Assembly: GCA_001275005.1 (NCBI GenBank)
Contig: JWZX01003079.1
Location: 1 to 29,440 of the forward strand
DNA: 29,440 nucleotides
Direction of reading: 5' to 3'
Source: Chrysochromulina tobinii
Taxonomy: Eukaryota > Haptophyta > Prymnesiales > Chrysochromulinaceae
Numbering within the stretch: the stretch's first letter is position 1; the number at the start of each line of letters is the position of its first letter. The notes below the pieces were generated by a model. That model saw only the letters and a program-made list of their open reading frames with translations, was not told the origin of the DNA and ran no database searches. The translations under genes were made by a program, and so were the position numbers. Below, piece by piece: positions 1 through 8,935 of the stretch.

Positions 1-771
1 GGCGGCGGCGGCGGCGAGCCGATCGAGGCGGAGGCGGATGGAGACGCTGTTCCCACTCACAGCGACGAGGATGAGCACCAAAGGAAGCGCAAGCACCGTG
101 AGCACCGCGACGAGCGAGATCGCGACAAGAAGCACAAGTCGCATCGAGATCGAGATCGAGATCGTGACCGCGACCGCGATCGAGGGCGAGGGCCGGCAGA
201 GGAGCGGCCGGCCCTAATTAGGGAGGAGCGGCCGGCCCTTATTCGGGAGGAGCGGCCGGCCGCGCCGTCGGCTGTGCTGTCGCGCGGTGGAGCCAATGGG
301 GAAGGTAGTCGGCTCGGCGATGGAGGCAGCGCCGGCGGTGGCGGCAGCGCCGGCGGAGGCGGAGGCAGTGGAGGCGGTGCAGTTGCGGGCAGCTTCTGGG
401 TGCGGGAGAGCATCAGAGTGCGTGTCATCGACAAGCGGTACGCGGGCGGGATGCTGTACAACAAGAAAGGCGTCGTGGTGGACGTGAGCAGCGTGGACGC
501 GTTCACAGTGCGTATGGACGATACTCAGAAGCTACATGAAGGACTTTCGCATGCAGCGGTTGAGACGGCGCTACCGAAGCGCGGCGGCACCGTGCTCATC
601 CTACGCGGCGCGCATCGGCTGCGGCGGGGCATGCTACTCGAGCGCCGCTCGGAGGACGCGCGCGCCGTCGTGCAGCTCGCCGGCGACCTACGCGTGGTCG
701 AGGTGTCCTTTGATGACGTGGCGGAGTGGGTAGGCGGTCTGGGCGAGCAGTTAGACATTGCCGACCTGTGA
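1..771 (+). CDS. GPKOW: GPKOW/Spp2-like spliceosomal KOW protein (C-terminal part, 5' end outside window)
   Basis: The frame is open from base 1 to the TGA at 769-771, giving about 256 residues with no start inside the window. The first part is low complexity: an acidic stretch, then an Arg/Asp/Lys-rich run with RD dipeptides (about residues 25-65), a triplicated EERPALIR unit, and a Gly/Ser linker. The final 120 residues are globular and resemble the C-terminal KOW region of human GPKOW and plant MOS2: WVRESIRVRVIDKRYAGG followed by YNKKGVVVDV, an LPKRGG-like turn, and a terminal RAVVQLAGDLRVVEVSFDDV. Members of this family bind the DEAH helicase DHX16/Prp2 during spliceosome activation in the nucleus. 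The G-patch, which would lie upstream, is not in view. The family match comes from recognising these motifs; there could be more exons to the left. Confidence 0.75.
   Translation, partial: GGGGGEPIEAEADGDAVPTHSDEDEHQRKRKHREHRDERDRDKKHKSHRDRDRDRDRDRDRGRGPAEERPALIREERPALIREERPAAPSAVLSRGGANGEGSRLGDGGSAGGGGSAGGGGGSGGGAVAGSFWVRESIRVRVIDKRYAGGMLYNKKGVVVDVSSVDAFTVRMDDTQKLHEGLSHAAVETALPKRGGTVLILRGAHRLRRGMLLERRSEDARAVVQLAGDLRVVEVSFDDVAEWVGGLGEQLDIADL
199..262 (+). repeat. in-frame 24-bp tandem repeat in the GPKOW-like gene
   Basis: Two full units and one partial unit of 24 bp start at 199, 223 and 247. Each encodes EERPALIR, and the last unit is cut to EERPAA. The period is a multiple of three, so the frame is kept. 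It lies in the disordered linker before the KOW region. Confidence 0.8.
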
Positions 772-957
772 TCGTCTATGAGCCGTTCTTATCGCATTAA
801 CGAGGTTTCGTCCACACCTAGAAGCAACTGACCAGAAGAAAACTTCCACCGCTCAAGTGGTGGGCGACCGATTATTTCACACACGGCTGCGTGTTAACGT
901 TCACACGGTTGTCGCGAGTCGTTCACAAAACGAACAAAACCTCCGCCGTGGGCATGC

Positions 958-2652
958 ATGGAGGGCACGGAGGCACACGCGATTCTTCTCTATTACGCTT
1001 ACATCGAGCTGGACGCAGCCACTGAGCACGCGTGGCACGATGCTCTTGCACGGTCGCTCGGCCTTGGAGGGCGCCTACGTATTTCGTCGCAAGGACTGAA
1101 CGGCACGCTGAGTGGCAGGGAGGCGTTACTGAAAGAATACAGCAGGGCGGTCACCGCCAGGCACGGTGAGCATGGCGCAAGGATTGACTGGAAGTTTGGT
1201 GTTGCCGAGCTGCATCAGCTCTTTCCAGAGCTGTCTTGTCGTATCGTCTCCGAGGTGGTGTCTCTTGGCGTCGATCCTTTGCAAGCGCCATTGCAGCTCG
1301 CCGGACGCCATCTGAACCCGGCCGAGTTTCATGAGGAGCTTCAGCGCGCGGCGGCGTCCGACGTGCGCAACGTCGTGCTTCTGGACGCACGGAACGTGTA
1401 CGAAACGCGCATCGGCAGGTTTGCCGCTGCGAATGTGCCGACGTTACTGCCCCAGATCCGGCAGTTTTCCGACCTACCGGCATGGATCGATGCACACGTG
1501 GACGAGCTTCGGGGGCGACGCGTGCTCATGTACTGCACGGGCGGCGTGCGGTGCGAGACGGCCTCCGCCTACCTGCGCCACAAGCTGGGGCTCGCCGAGG
1601 TCGAGGGCGATGCCGACGCTTCCACAGATCAGGCTCGTACCAACGTACTCCAGCTGGGCGGAGGCATCGAGCGCTACATCGAAGCCTTTCCGGCCGGCGG
1701 CTTCTGGCGCGGCAGCAACCTGGTCTTCGACCCACGGCTGCGCACCGCGCCGGCGGCACGGGCAACCAACGATGTGATCGGCACCTGCCAGCAGTGCGCG
1801 GCGCCCACCGACGATTATGCACCGCAGAGGCGATGCACGCACTGCCGGCTGCTGCTGCTGCTCTGCCCAACATGCTGTGCCTGCGACTCGGCCACGCTCT
1901 GCTGCGAGCCATGTGCCCGTGCGCGCGAGGAGACAGGCAGGCCTACGGGGCCGATGGGGGCGGTGCTGGAAAAGACCACGACTGGCGCCCTACCCCAGCG
2001 CGCCAATCGTCGCCAGCGGTCAGTGGGAAGTGCTCCACAGAACCTGAGCGCACGCAACGCCAGCGCTGGTGGCACTGACGACCGTCACGGCGGCGATGGC
2101 GACGAAGAGCACAAGAATGGTGCGGAGTGTGCAGTAGACGCGATCGATGAGCCCGCCTTGCTGACTGGGCTTGAGGCGTGGGCTTGTTCGGATGCGCCCT
2201 GTCAGTACGAACACCTGGAGCATACGGCCGACGTGCAGATACACTCGTGGGGCGTGTGCCTCGAGGAGGCCTTCGCGCAGCAGGTGCTCGGTATCATGAG
2301 CCTGATCACGGAGCTTCCTACTGTGCGCGTCTCCGAGGAGCGCGCGCCGGGCGCTCGATGGCCATCGTGCGCGCGCCAAGTGAGTTCTGAGGGGCATGAT
2401 CTTCCATCGCTGCTCTTCAACTTCCTGGACGAATGGCTTTGCCAATTTAACGTGGAGCTGTTCGTGTGCCGTCGGCTCAAAGTTCTCTCCTTGGACCGTG
2501 AGAACTGGGCCATCGAATCAGTGGGGGTCGGCGAGACATTTGAGCTGGGGCGCCACCCTCAAGGCCTCGAGGTAAAAGCCATCACGTACTCGGCCATGCG
2601 CATCACCGAGGTGGACCGTCGAGCGGATGTACTTGTGATCGTCGACGTGTAA
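958..2652 (+). CDS. TrhO/TSTD2-type rhodanese fused to archease
   Basis: Single open frame of 564 residues from the ATG at 958 to the TAA at 2650. Residues about 8-110 match the N-terminal domain of TrhO (YceA)/TSTD2 proteins (RISSQGLNGTLSG). Residues about 120-240 are the rhodanese domain with LDARNVYETRIGRF and the active loop CTGGVRCE, whose catalytic Cys is residue 193. Residues about 280-325 are a Cys-rich segment with several CxxC pairs, probably metal-binding. After a polar linker, residues 416-564 are a full archease domain: YEHLEHTADVQIHSWG, SLLFNFLDEWL, HPQGLEVKAITYSAM and a terminal IVDV, with the metal-binding Asp residues (D425, D563) present. TrhO hydroxylates U34 of some bacterial tRNAs. 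Archease activates the RNA ligase RtcB in tRNA splicing. Both families therefore act on the tRNA anticodon region, and a joint role in tRNA maturation is inference. It lies 186 bp downstream of the GPKOW-like gene on the same strand. Confidence 0.88.
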   Translation: MEGTEAHAILLYYAYIELDAATEHAWHDALARSLGLGGRLRISSQGLNGTLSGREALLKEYSRAVTARHGEHGARIDWKFGVAELHQLFPELSCRIVSEVVSLGVDPLQAPLQLAGRHLNPAEFHEELQRAAASDVRNVVLLDARNVYETRIGRFAAANVPTLLPQIRQFSDLPAWIDAHVDELRGRRVLMYCTGGVRCETASAYLRHKLGLAEVEGDADASTDQARTNVLQLGGGIERYIEAFPAGGFWRGSNLVFDPRLRTAPAARATNDVIGTCQQCAAPTDDYAPQRRCTHCRLLLLLCPTCCACDSATLCCEPCARAREETGRPTGPMGAVLEKTTTGALPQRANRRQRSVGSAPQNLSARNASAGGTDDRHGGDGDEEHKNGAECAVDAIDEPALLTGLEAWACSDAPCQYEHLEHTADVQIHSWGVCLEEAFAQQVLGIMSLITELPTVRVSEERAPGARWPSCARQVSSEGHDLPSLLFNFLDEWLCQFNVELFVCRRLKVLSLDRENWAIESVGVGETFELGRHPQGLEVKAITYSAMRITEVDRRADVLVIVDV

Positions 2653-3786
2653 AGCTGCGAGGTGACGTCCGACGTGTACTACGTACTAGCTACTACATCG
2701 ACGTGTACTAGCTACTACGTAGAGCTCTGAGCCTTTGCCGGAGTTCTACACCGCACCGTCGATGACGCTGTATGGTGATGCATGGCTGTTGGCTCCGATT
2801 CCCCCCCGCTCGTGCGGTCGTGGGACCGGTGGCGCTGGCGGCCGATGCATCCCGATGGGCCGAATCCGATCCGCGCGTATGCCGTAACCAGTATCGGCTA
2901 TCGCCGGTTCGCGCGGCCCCGCCATCCGCCCCGGACCGGCGGACCGACCGGGGTTGGAGCTTGGACCGACCGAATAAGACCGTGTCAGTTCCGTGTCCTT
3001 ACTCCTCGCCTATCTGTCCTCGTTGTCCCGTCGTGGCCGCGGCTGTTCTGCTGTACTGGAGAGTAGAGTTTTCTAACGTAATGTTGACTCCTACCGTTGA
3101 CGCGTTGACTTAGTGTTTATCTGTTTTTTTCATGTCCTATAACGTCAATAATGTTGTCGTCGAATTCCAATTCGCGGTTCCGGCACTGCCACTATGCGAG
3201 AAACACCATAGGGTAATTACCTGAGTGTTGAAACCCTCCCCCAAGGTCAAAATCTCGCGCCCCACTATGTAGAAACACCATAGGGTAATTACCTGAGTGT
3301 TGAAACCCTCCCCCAAGGTCAAAATCTCGCGCCGAGCACAATAGCCGCGTGTGGTTCACGTCCGCGCCACAGTTCGCGTAACGATATCATTCGCGATATA
3401 AACATTCGGGAGATTGCCGGGATCGGTTACCGCCGCGTCCGCCAACCCGCAAAAATCGCTAGTTCGCTAGCAAGAGCGCACATTAGAGATCGAGAGTGAC
3501 TTGTCGGAAACTACGCGCGCCTGGGTTTATGCTTTTACCTATTTTTATGTAGTTCGCGCGACTAAAGAAGGGTTCGTATCGACGTTCGTAGGCCTCAATA
3601 CACAATAGAGAAAAGAAAGAAGACAGGCCACACGAAACAACTACCACGGTAGTATGCAAAACGACTACGACCTACGCAAAACTTATCGTCAAGTTTTCAT
3701 CACAGTTCATCGAACTCGGAGACCAGTCAACTCTGATAGCAATCAAGTTGAGGGCTGAAAAGTATGATATCATCGCACGACAGCCC
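2653..3786. other. intergenic region between convergent genes
   Basis: No supported gene. It holds short imperfect repeats of GTACTA/GCTACTAC near 2670-2722, a GC-rich CCGG-rich stretch at about 2800-2960, a 72-bp tandem duplication at 3190-3333, and a hairpin-forming inverted repeat at 3742-3796. Short ORFs here have no recognisable domain. The flanking genes converge, so this should be mostly 3' untranslated or spacer DNA. Confidence 0.6.
3190..3333. repeat. 72-bp direct tandem duplication, nearly identical
   Basis: Unit 1 is about 3190-3262 and unit 2 about 3263-3333. They differ by a small change after CACTATG (one base shorter in unit 2) and are otherwise identical over about 65 bp. Each contains GGGTAATTACC, a short palindrome, and AAACCCTCCCCCAAGG. 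No coding content is recognised. Confidence 0.9.
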
Positions 3787-3796
3787 TCAACTTGAT
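3742..3796. repeat. 16-bp perfect inverted repeat covering the channel gene stop codon
   Basis: The arms ATCAAGTTGAGGGCTG (3742-3757) and CAGCCCTCAACTTGAT (3781-3796) are exact reverse complements separated by 23 nt. The loop itself contains the palindrome ATGATATCAT. In the minus-strand channel mRNA the hairpin covers the last sense codons and the TGA at 3787-3789, so it sits at the start of the 3' UTR. Confidence 0.9.
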
Positions 3797-6732
3797 GTGC
3801 CTTGATCTGTGGCTGAAATGGTACTTCCGGACAGTCGGCTATGCACCCCATCTGTTGTTGACAATGACGATGCGAAGGCAACCTGGACTTCCTTCTTGAG
3901 CTGATTCACCGTATCTGCGAGCATCATCTCCTTGATCTGCTTGACCTCCTTCACCGTATCTGCGATCCTTTCATGCAAGCCCCGAATCTCTTGCCGCAAG
4001 GCGGCGGAAACAACGGCGGCAATTTCCACCGTGCTAGCACTAGCACCAGCAACGGCACCAGCAACGGCACAAGCACCAGCACCATCTGCGGCACCTACTT
4101 CCGTTGCACTTCCTGGCATCATGGGCACGTACTCACTCGAGAGATCTCTAGAGCGAAGGCGGCTTCGTGAATTCTGCATCGCCAACTTTTGTGCGGCAAT
4201 GAGTGACCTTACGGGGTGGTTCTCTGCACAGCGGATAGTGTGCAAAATACTTCTGGCTGTGGCGACTTTGTCGAGAGCGGCGATAGATTTTTCTCGCGAC
4301 AGAACGGATCGTCTCGAAGGCGCTGCTTGCTTGGCGGGAGACTCTGTGGGAGACACCGAGGAGGCTGTCTTCCTTTGCCAGAAGCGCCTACGAAGCGATG
4401 GCTTCGGGGGCGCGGACAAGACGGAGGGTGACTCACCCCCATTCGCCTCGTCTTTGGAGTTGATGCTGCTCCGAGCCTGCGACAGCCACTTGAGACTGCG
4501 AGAGCTCTTTCCCGACTTGAGTAGAACATCAACATCATCGAGCTCCTTCAAGCCTGCGCGCAAGCACAAAAATCGTGGGCCGATTGTGATCCAAGGTTAC
4601 GATACGCGGGCGCCAAGCTGTGGTTCGTGCACACAACATGGCTCGTACGTGACTTGGCAAGCTGGACAACGTGAATCTTGAACGGCTCGAAGTTAGACAA
4701 GATGGCCAGAAAAGCATGCGCCTCCACCACGAAGACCTCACAGAAATCCAAAGCCGAGACCGTTGCCGTCCGCAGGCGGGGACCCTCGCGTTTCAGCATC
4801 GGGTCGTTCGTCATCGACCGAACGCCGAGGTCCGAGGGCTTTAGCAGCGCAATCTCGCCCAGGAGTGCCCCTGGGCCAAGGGTAGCGACGAGCCGCGCCG
4901 TCGATCCCGTAGCGAGGTGGGCAACATCGCCCAAGCTTAGACTTGTGCTGGAATCAGAGCGTCCCCTAGAGTTCGGCCGGTAAAAGACTCCAGCCTGTCC
5001 CTTGGACATCAAGAAGAACTCGGTGGCCCTCGTCCCTTCTTGGATGATGTCGTCATTAGGACAGCAGACAATCGGACGCATGCTTTGCAGGAGCTCACCC
5101 TGAAAGGACTCATCAGGAACGATCTGAAAGACGGGCATCTGCGCGATGGTAGACGATTGCAGGAAGCGTAGCGTGTCTCGGCGGAGACCGTCCGAGAGCG
5201 TTTGCATGATCTCATCGTCCGCATCGGTGTTCACCACGCAGTGCTTCCAGTAAAAGCGAAAGTAACGGCGGATTCGAGTTTGTAGCTCCTGCGGCAGTTT
5301 CTGTCTCGTCATGAACCACTGCAGGCTCTGCAGCCTCTTATGATAGAAGGCGTTCCTTGATGTGCCGGAACTGGCGTTGATCAGCGCTGTTGCGGAGCCC
5401 ATGACGTAGCCAAAGAGAACCGTGCCAAAGATCAAGCAGAACTGCGGGCGAGCAGAGCGCGAAGGTGACAGGAAGAGCGACCGGAGTAGGCAAGAGTCGC
5501 ATATGCAACTTGACAAGACAGGGGAGAAAACGGCCAATACTCACGATGGCATAAATGCGCTCGTTCGTCGTCACCGCGGCGATATCGCCATAACCGACGG
5601 TGGTGACAGTTGTGCAGGTCCAGTATAGGGAGGCGACGTATGGCGGGGAAAGTTCATGCCACTCGAGCACAGAGACCTCGCGAACAAGCTGCAGCTCGCC
5701 CCTTGCCACAGCTCTGGCAATCCAGGAATCCTCGGCCTCGTCCCTGCCGAAGTACTCGCGCGCGCCCACGTAATAAAAGCCGCACGCCATGATGTGAGTG
5801 AGATACAGCATCGTCAGAAGAATTTGGAACGCTTTCAAAATAAGGGGAAGCTGCAACTTGAGCTGGTCACTGCGCAAGAGAGCGGACAAAGCGAGTGGTT
5901 CATGAGCGTCAGCAATCCCACAAGCTGCTTCTGCGAAACATGGCAGCAGCGTGCAGGGCTGCACAAAGGTCGATAGTGCGGGGCACCTCATGTCTATGGA
6001 GACCGCCAACGAATCGGTCATATCGTCCAAGAGCTGTCCGAGCTTCAGGATCCGAACGAGCTTGAGCAGCTTGACTACGCGCAGAATACGCACGAGCTTG
6101 ACAAGAGATGGCGCTCCCGTGCCTTCCACCAAATTGGCGTCACAGCCGAAGTAAGCGAGCGTGAGGGCTGTGTGGATGGGCAGCGAAGACGCTAGGTCGA
6201 TTATAAACCAGCCACGCAGATATTTGCGCGCTATGAGCCGCGGATTCCGAGTCAAAACCTCTTCGCTGGTTTTCGGGTTGGTGATGTACGTCGCAGTCAC
6301 AAAGGTAAGGAGCAGGTCGACCATAAAGAAAATGTCGACGACAGCATCCATGATCCACATGGGCGAGGCACACCTATCAGCGACGTCGAAGCCAAACTTG
6401 ATGGGACTGACGATTACCGTCCACACCAGGAGCACGATGCTCAAGATGTCCCACTTGAGCTTGTTCGAGCTCTCTGGCAGCAGGAACCATTTGGGCCCGT
6501 CCTCCAACTTTTGGACGGGGCCTCGCGGGGCCCTTACTCCGAAGGTAGTGGGGTCTCGCGTGGCAGCGTCCTGTTTACTCGACGATGTACCTAACCACAT
6601 CGGTATTACCATCGTTTCGTCGGTGCGGCCTCGCTCCCGCAATGCCAGACGCTCAAAGCAGTCCTGCTGCGCTCCGATCAGGAGTGGCGTCTGTTTCGGC
6701 TTGCCGTCCCCCGCCGCTCGCTGGGCGACCAT
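3787..6732 (-). CDS. voltage-gated K+ channel with cyclic-nucleotide-binding domain (four exons)
   Basis: Exons in sense order are 6732-5987, 5869-5545, 5441-4649 and 4553-3787, joined by GT-AG introns of 117, 103 and 95 nt. The joined frame is 876 residues. Membrane segments: S1 about 94-115, S2 126-148, S3 171-190, S4 about 209-235 with repeated basic residues (LVKLVRILRVVKLLKLVRI), S5 about 255-280, and S6 at about 356-378 directly after the intron 2 junction. The pore has TTVTTVGYGD with the K+ filter GYG at 341-343. A C-linker follows (about 390-460), then a cNMP-binding domain at about 465-615 with GALLGEIALL and RTATVSA. The last 250 residues are Ser-rich with a probable coiled coil. 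This is the KCNH/HCN/plant-Shaker type plan. The first ATG (6732) follows an in-frame stop at 6747-6745. Intron 1 has no stop and keeps frame if retained. Ligand binding and gating direction cannot be read from sequence. Confidence 0.9.
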
Positions 6733-6920
6733 ATGAATCAAAATTCACGCGCGCTCGCGCGTCGCCTTACAGTAATGGCGTACCGTGACGTACCACTTCA
6801 CATCAACACAATTTGTCGCACAAAATCTCTCCATTTGCAGATCCTCAGTTTCGTCGCATGTAAAACTGTGAGCGAGAGGACCTACCTCCCAGATTACCCT
6901 GCGCGACGACTGCCGGTGAC
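6733..6920. promoter_or_regulatory. probable bidirectional promoter between channel and lumen-protein genes
   Basis: These 188 bp separate the start codons of two divergent genes, so both promoters and 5' UTRs must lie here or overlap. No TATA box or other specific motif can be assigned with confidence. Confidence 0.45.
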
Positions 6921-7490
6921 ATGTCGCTCATGCAGCTTCTCATGATTTCGTCCTTCATCTGCGGCACGTCGATACGACCGCCACCGCCTCTCCCGTCTCG
7001 ACGCGCATTTGTCATTGGTGGGCTGGCGGGCTTCGCTGGTTGCTCAGCTGCGCCGAGGCCGGCGTTTGCCACTCTATCTTTAGAGCTGCGCGATGCAGAG
7101 GCCGCGCTTGACGCCGCCCGGGACACCGACAGCATCACGGCGTCTCTTGAGAAGCTGCGTGACATCGTGGACGAGTACGACGGCCTTCAAGGACCGGCTC
7201 TCACTGAGGAGCTTGTGAACGTCATGCGTACGAAGCGCTTGAGTCTGCAGGGCACTACGGTGTGGAACGGCATTCCCGAGGAGGCGTACAACAGCCTGAT
7301 GCGCAAGGTCGATCCATGGCGTGTCACGGAGCTTGCGCCAAAGTTTCAGTATTCCATCTACGCGTCGGCTCCCGCATACCTCGCTCTAATTGCTGTGCAA
7401 CAGCTCGCCCCTAAGATCTTCCCCGTGGCGTATGCTGGCGCCGCAGCACTCGTTTTGGGGCCACTTGTCGCGCAGATCATCATCGGTTGA
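6921..7490 (+). CDS. putative thylakoid-lumen or membrane protein with Tat-like leader
   Basis: 189 residues. The N-terminus has a short hydrophobic stretch (MQLLMISSFICG) that could be the ER signal part of a bipartite plastid leader. A proline-rich piece follows, and then a second leader with twin arginine, SRRAFVIGGLAGFAG (RR at 27-28), ending in an AxA-type site (AFA, 48-50). This order is typical of proteins sent to the thylakoid lumen of complex plastids. The mature part (51 on) is helical, with charged residues and a conserved-looking segment around WNGIPEEAYNSLMRKVDPWRVTELAPKFQYSIYASAP. Two hydrophobic segments (about 150-166 and 168-188) close the protein, so it may be membrane-anchored. 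I do not recognise the mature family. The leader is the main sign that the organism is photosynthetic. Confidence 0.7.
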   Translation: MSLMQLLMISSFICGTSIRPPPPLPSRRAFVIGGLAGFAGCSAAPRPAFATLSLELRDAEAALDAARDTDSITASLEKLRDIVDEYDGLQGPALTEELVNVMRTKRLSLQGTTVWNGIPEEAYNSLMRKVDPWRVTELAPKFQYSIYASAPAYLALIAVQQLAPKIFPVAYAGAAALVLGPLVAQIIIG

Positions 7491-7937
7491 GAGGGGCATC
7501 GGCGCGCCGCGATGGATCGTTTTGCTTCACCGCCGACTCTCTGTACACTCGGCTACTAGTCGGCTACACTGTGCTACTTATGTGCCTCCAATCTGCTCAC
7601 TAAAGCCCGCGTCGGGCGAGCGTATTATGAAAGCACTGAGTTCAAAATCAGGTGGTGGGGATAGTGTGTGAATCCAGAAAGAATACCCTCCCCTACCCCT
7701 TTGGGTCAACCACAGAACCACTGAGTTCCCAGAAAGAATACCCTCCCCTACCCTTGCTAAACGCTAAAGTAAAACTACAATAGTAAACACTTAAACCGCC
7801 CAGCCGAGACAGGCTAGGGTAGCATGAAAAATCATCGCGCACTGCGACAAGAGGCGTGGCTCCCAAGCTGGAGTCGCCAGGCAGTCAGTCAACTGTTTCC
7901 TGACTTGAGGACATTGGACCACCACGACGCTCGTGCG
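7491..7937. other. intergenic region with a direct repeat
   Basis: No gene is seen. A 25-bp direct repeat beginning CCAGAAAGAATACCC and ending in CCCTACCC occurs at 7674-7698 and again at 7729-7753. CACTGAGTTC also occurs twice nearby (7634 and 7719). An ATG at 7824 is in frame with the downstream gene but is unlikely to be its start. Confidence 0.6.
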
Positions 7938-8618
7938 ATGGCGTGCCTCGTGTGGATCACGGCCTTTTTCCTGGCGCGCGGCCTCGCGGCCACGAGCGAG
8001 TGCTCGGTTCCTTTGAACAGCTTCTGCTCAGGCACGACATACCCAGCCGTACTCCCTTTGCCGGCCTCCGAGCTCGACGCAGCGGCGCGTTCCGATTATG
8101 AACTCGCGCTCGGAAAGCTGCAGAAGGTCGGTGGTTCAGCAACGCAGCCAATGTGCCTCGAAGCGTGGAAAGCGCTGCAATGCGCGAGCAAATTCCAGCG
8201 ATGCTTTAGTACACCCTCCGCGCCGTACAAGGTGTGTCGCTCTCTCTGCGTCCAGTTTGCCCTCGCGTGCAACGGCTCCGAAGCGGTGCTGACACGCTGT
8301 AATGACGACCTTCTGTACGACGAGCCGCCTTGCACCGACTACGTCGAATTGGTGCCTTCTCCGTGGCTGCTCCCCAGCAAGGAGCTCACCTCCTCGCCCG
8401 TCGAGCTCTTCCACACGGCCGCGGGCCTGCCACTGCTCGTGACGCTGCTCGTGCTGGCGTTGCACACGCTGTGCTGCGGGCTGCAGCACGTCTTCGGCAG
8501 CCGCTTCGACGACGAGTCCGCCGCGCTCGAAATGGAGACGCCACGCGAGGCTGTGCGACTAGCGCTGGCAAAAGCGCCAGAAGTGACCAGCGACCAGCGA
8601 CTGGCTCATTCATCATGA
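7938..8618 (+). CDS. Frizzled-type cysteine-rich domain, type I membrane protein
   Basis: 226 residues when started at the ATG at 7938, which places a clear signal peptide at the N-terminus (MACLVWITAFFLARGLAAT). An in-frame ATG at 7824 would bury that signal behind 38 polar residues, so I prefer 7938. The ectodomain has exactly ten cysteines (22, 30, 73, 82, 89, 100, 104, 111, 121, 132). The central pattern CASKFQRCF...VCRSLCVQFALAC matches the Frizzled CRD signature, in which a CxxxC pair follows the basic segment. A single membrane segment lies at about 160-182, followed by a 44-residue acidic and basic tail. In animals and amoebae such domains bind lipid-modified or sterol ligands. There is no seven-helix receptor part here, so a receptor, co-receptor or lipid-binding surface role is only inference. 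Confidence 0.7.
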   Translation: MACLVWITAFFLARGLAATSECSVPLNSFCSGTTYPAVLPLPASELDAAARSDYELALGKLQKVGGSATQPMCLEAWKALQCASKFQRCFSTPSAPYKVCRSLCVQFALACNGSEAVLTRCNDDLLYDEPPCTDYVELVPSPWLLPSKELTSSPVELFHTAAGLPLLVTLLVLALHTLCCGLQHVFGSRFDDESAALEMETPREAVRLALAKAPEVTSDQRLAHSS

Positions 8619-8935
8619 CCTTAACGCTGTGTTGTGTGTGACCCACCTCTTAGCTCGTAAGGGAGAAAGGGCCCCGCTATCCCCCGTATACGATAATGAC
8701 CGCGTAGAACGTACCAAAAGGTACGGTGGGCTCAGACACGTTAGCGGGTCAGAAGCACGTAGGAACTGGAGGAGGGAACAAACAACAAACGAAGGGAACA
8801 AGGGTAATACGTAATTAGTGTTTCATGCCGATTGAATTCACCCCGACAGGGCACACGCGACACAGAACCGCTCGCGGCACGCGTGTCTCACGCCAGCATG
8901 CGCAAAGAAAAAAGGCTGCGCGCCATTTGTCCCGA
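8619..8935. other. intergenic region between convergent genes
   Basis: This is 317 bp between the stop of the Frizzled-type gene and the stop of the LC8 gene. It is presumed 3' UTR DNA. No repeat, RNA gene or ORF with recognisable content is seen. Confidence 0.5.

Noticed and set aside
211-222. CCCTAATTAGGG in the GPKOW-like repeat as a relic of the CTAATTAGG intron repeat
   Set aside because: The match is a short palindrome inside a coding 24-bp repeat; it is too short to claim common origin.
1126-2445. Long minus-strand ORFs opposite the rhodanese-archease gene
   Set aside because: They are mirror frames of a GC-rich coding region. The plus-strand frame carries all recognisable motifs.
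2772-3113. Plus-strand ORFs in the GC-rich intergenic stretch
   Set aside because: Two overlapping frames are open at once because of base composition; neither has a domain or a credible protein composition.
3787-6732. Three separate minus-strand genes
   Set aside because: The pieces supply S1-S5 and pore, S6 plus cNMP domain, and the C-terminal tail of one channel, and they join in phase across GT-AG introns.
7824-7937. Earlier ATG at 7824 for the Frizzled-type gene
   Set aside because: It would place 38 polar residues before a clear signal peptide. The ATG at 7938 puts the signal at the N-terminus.
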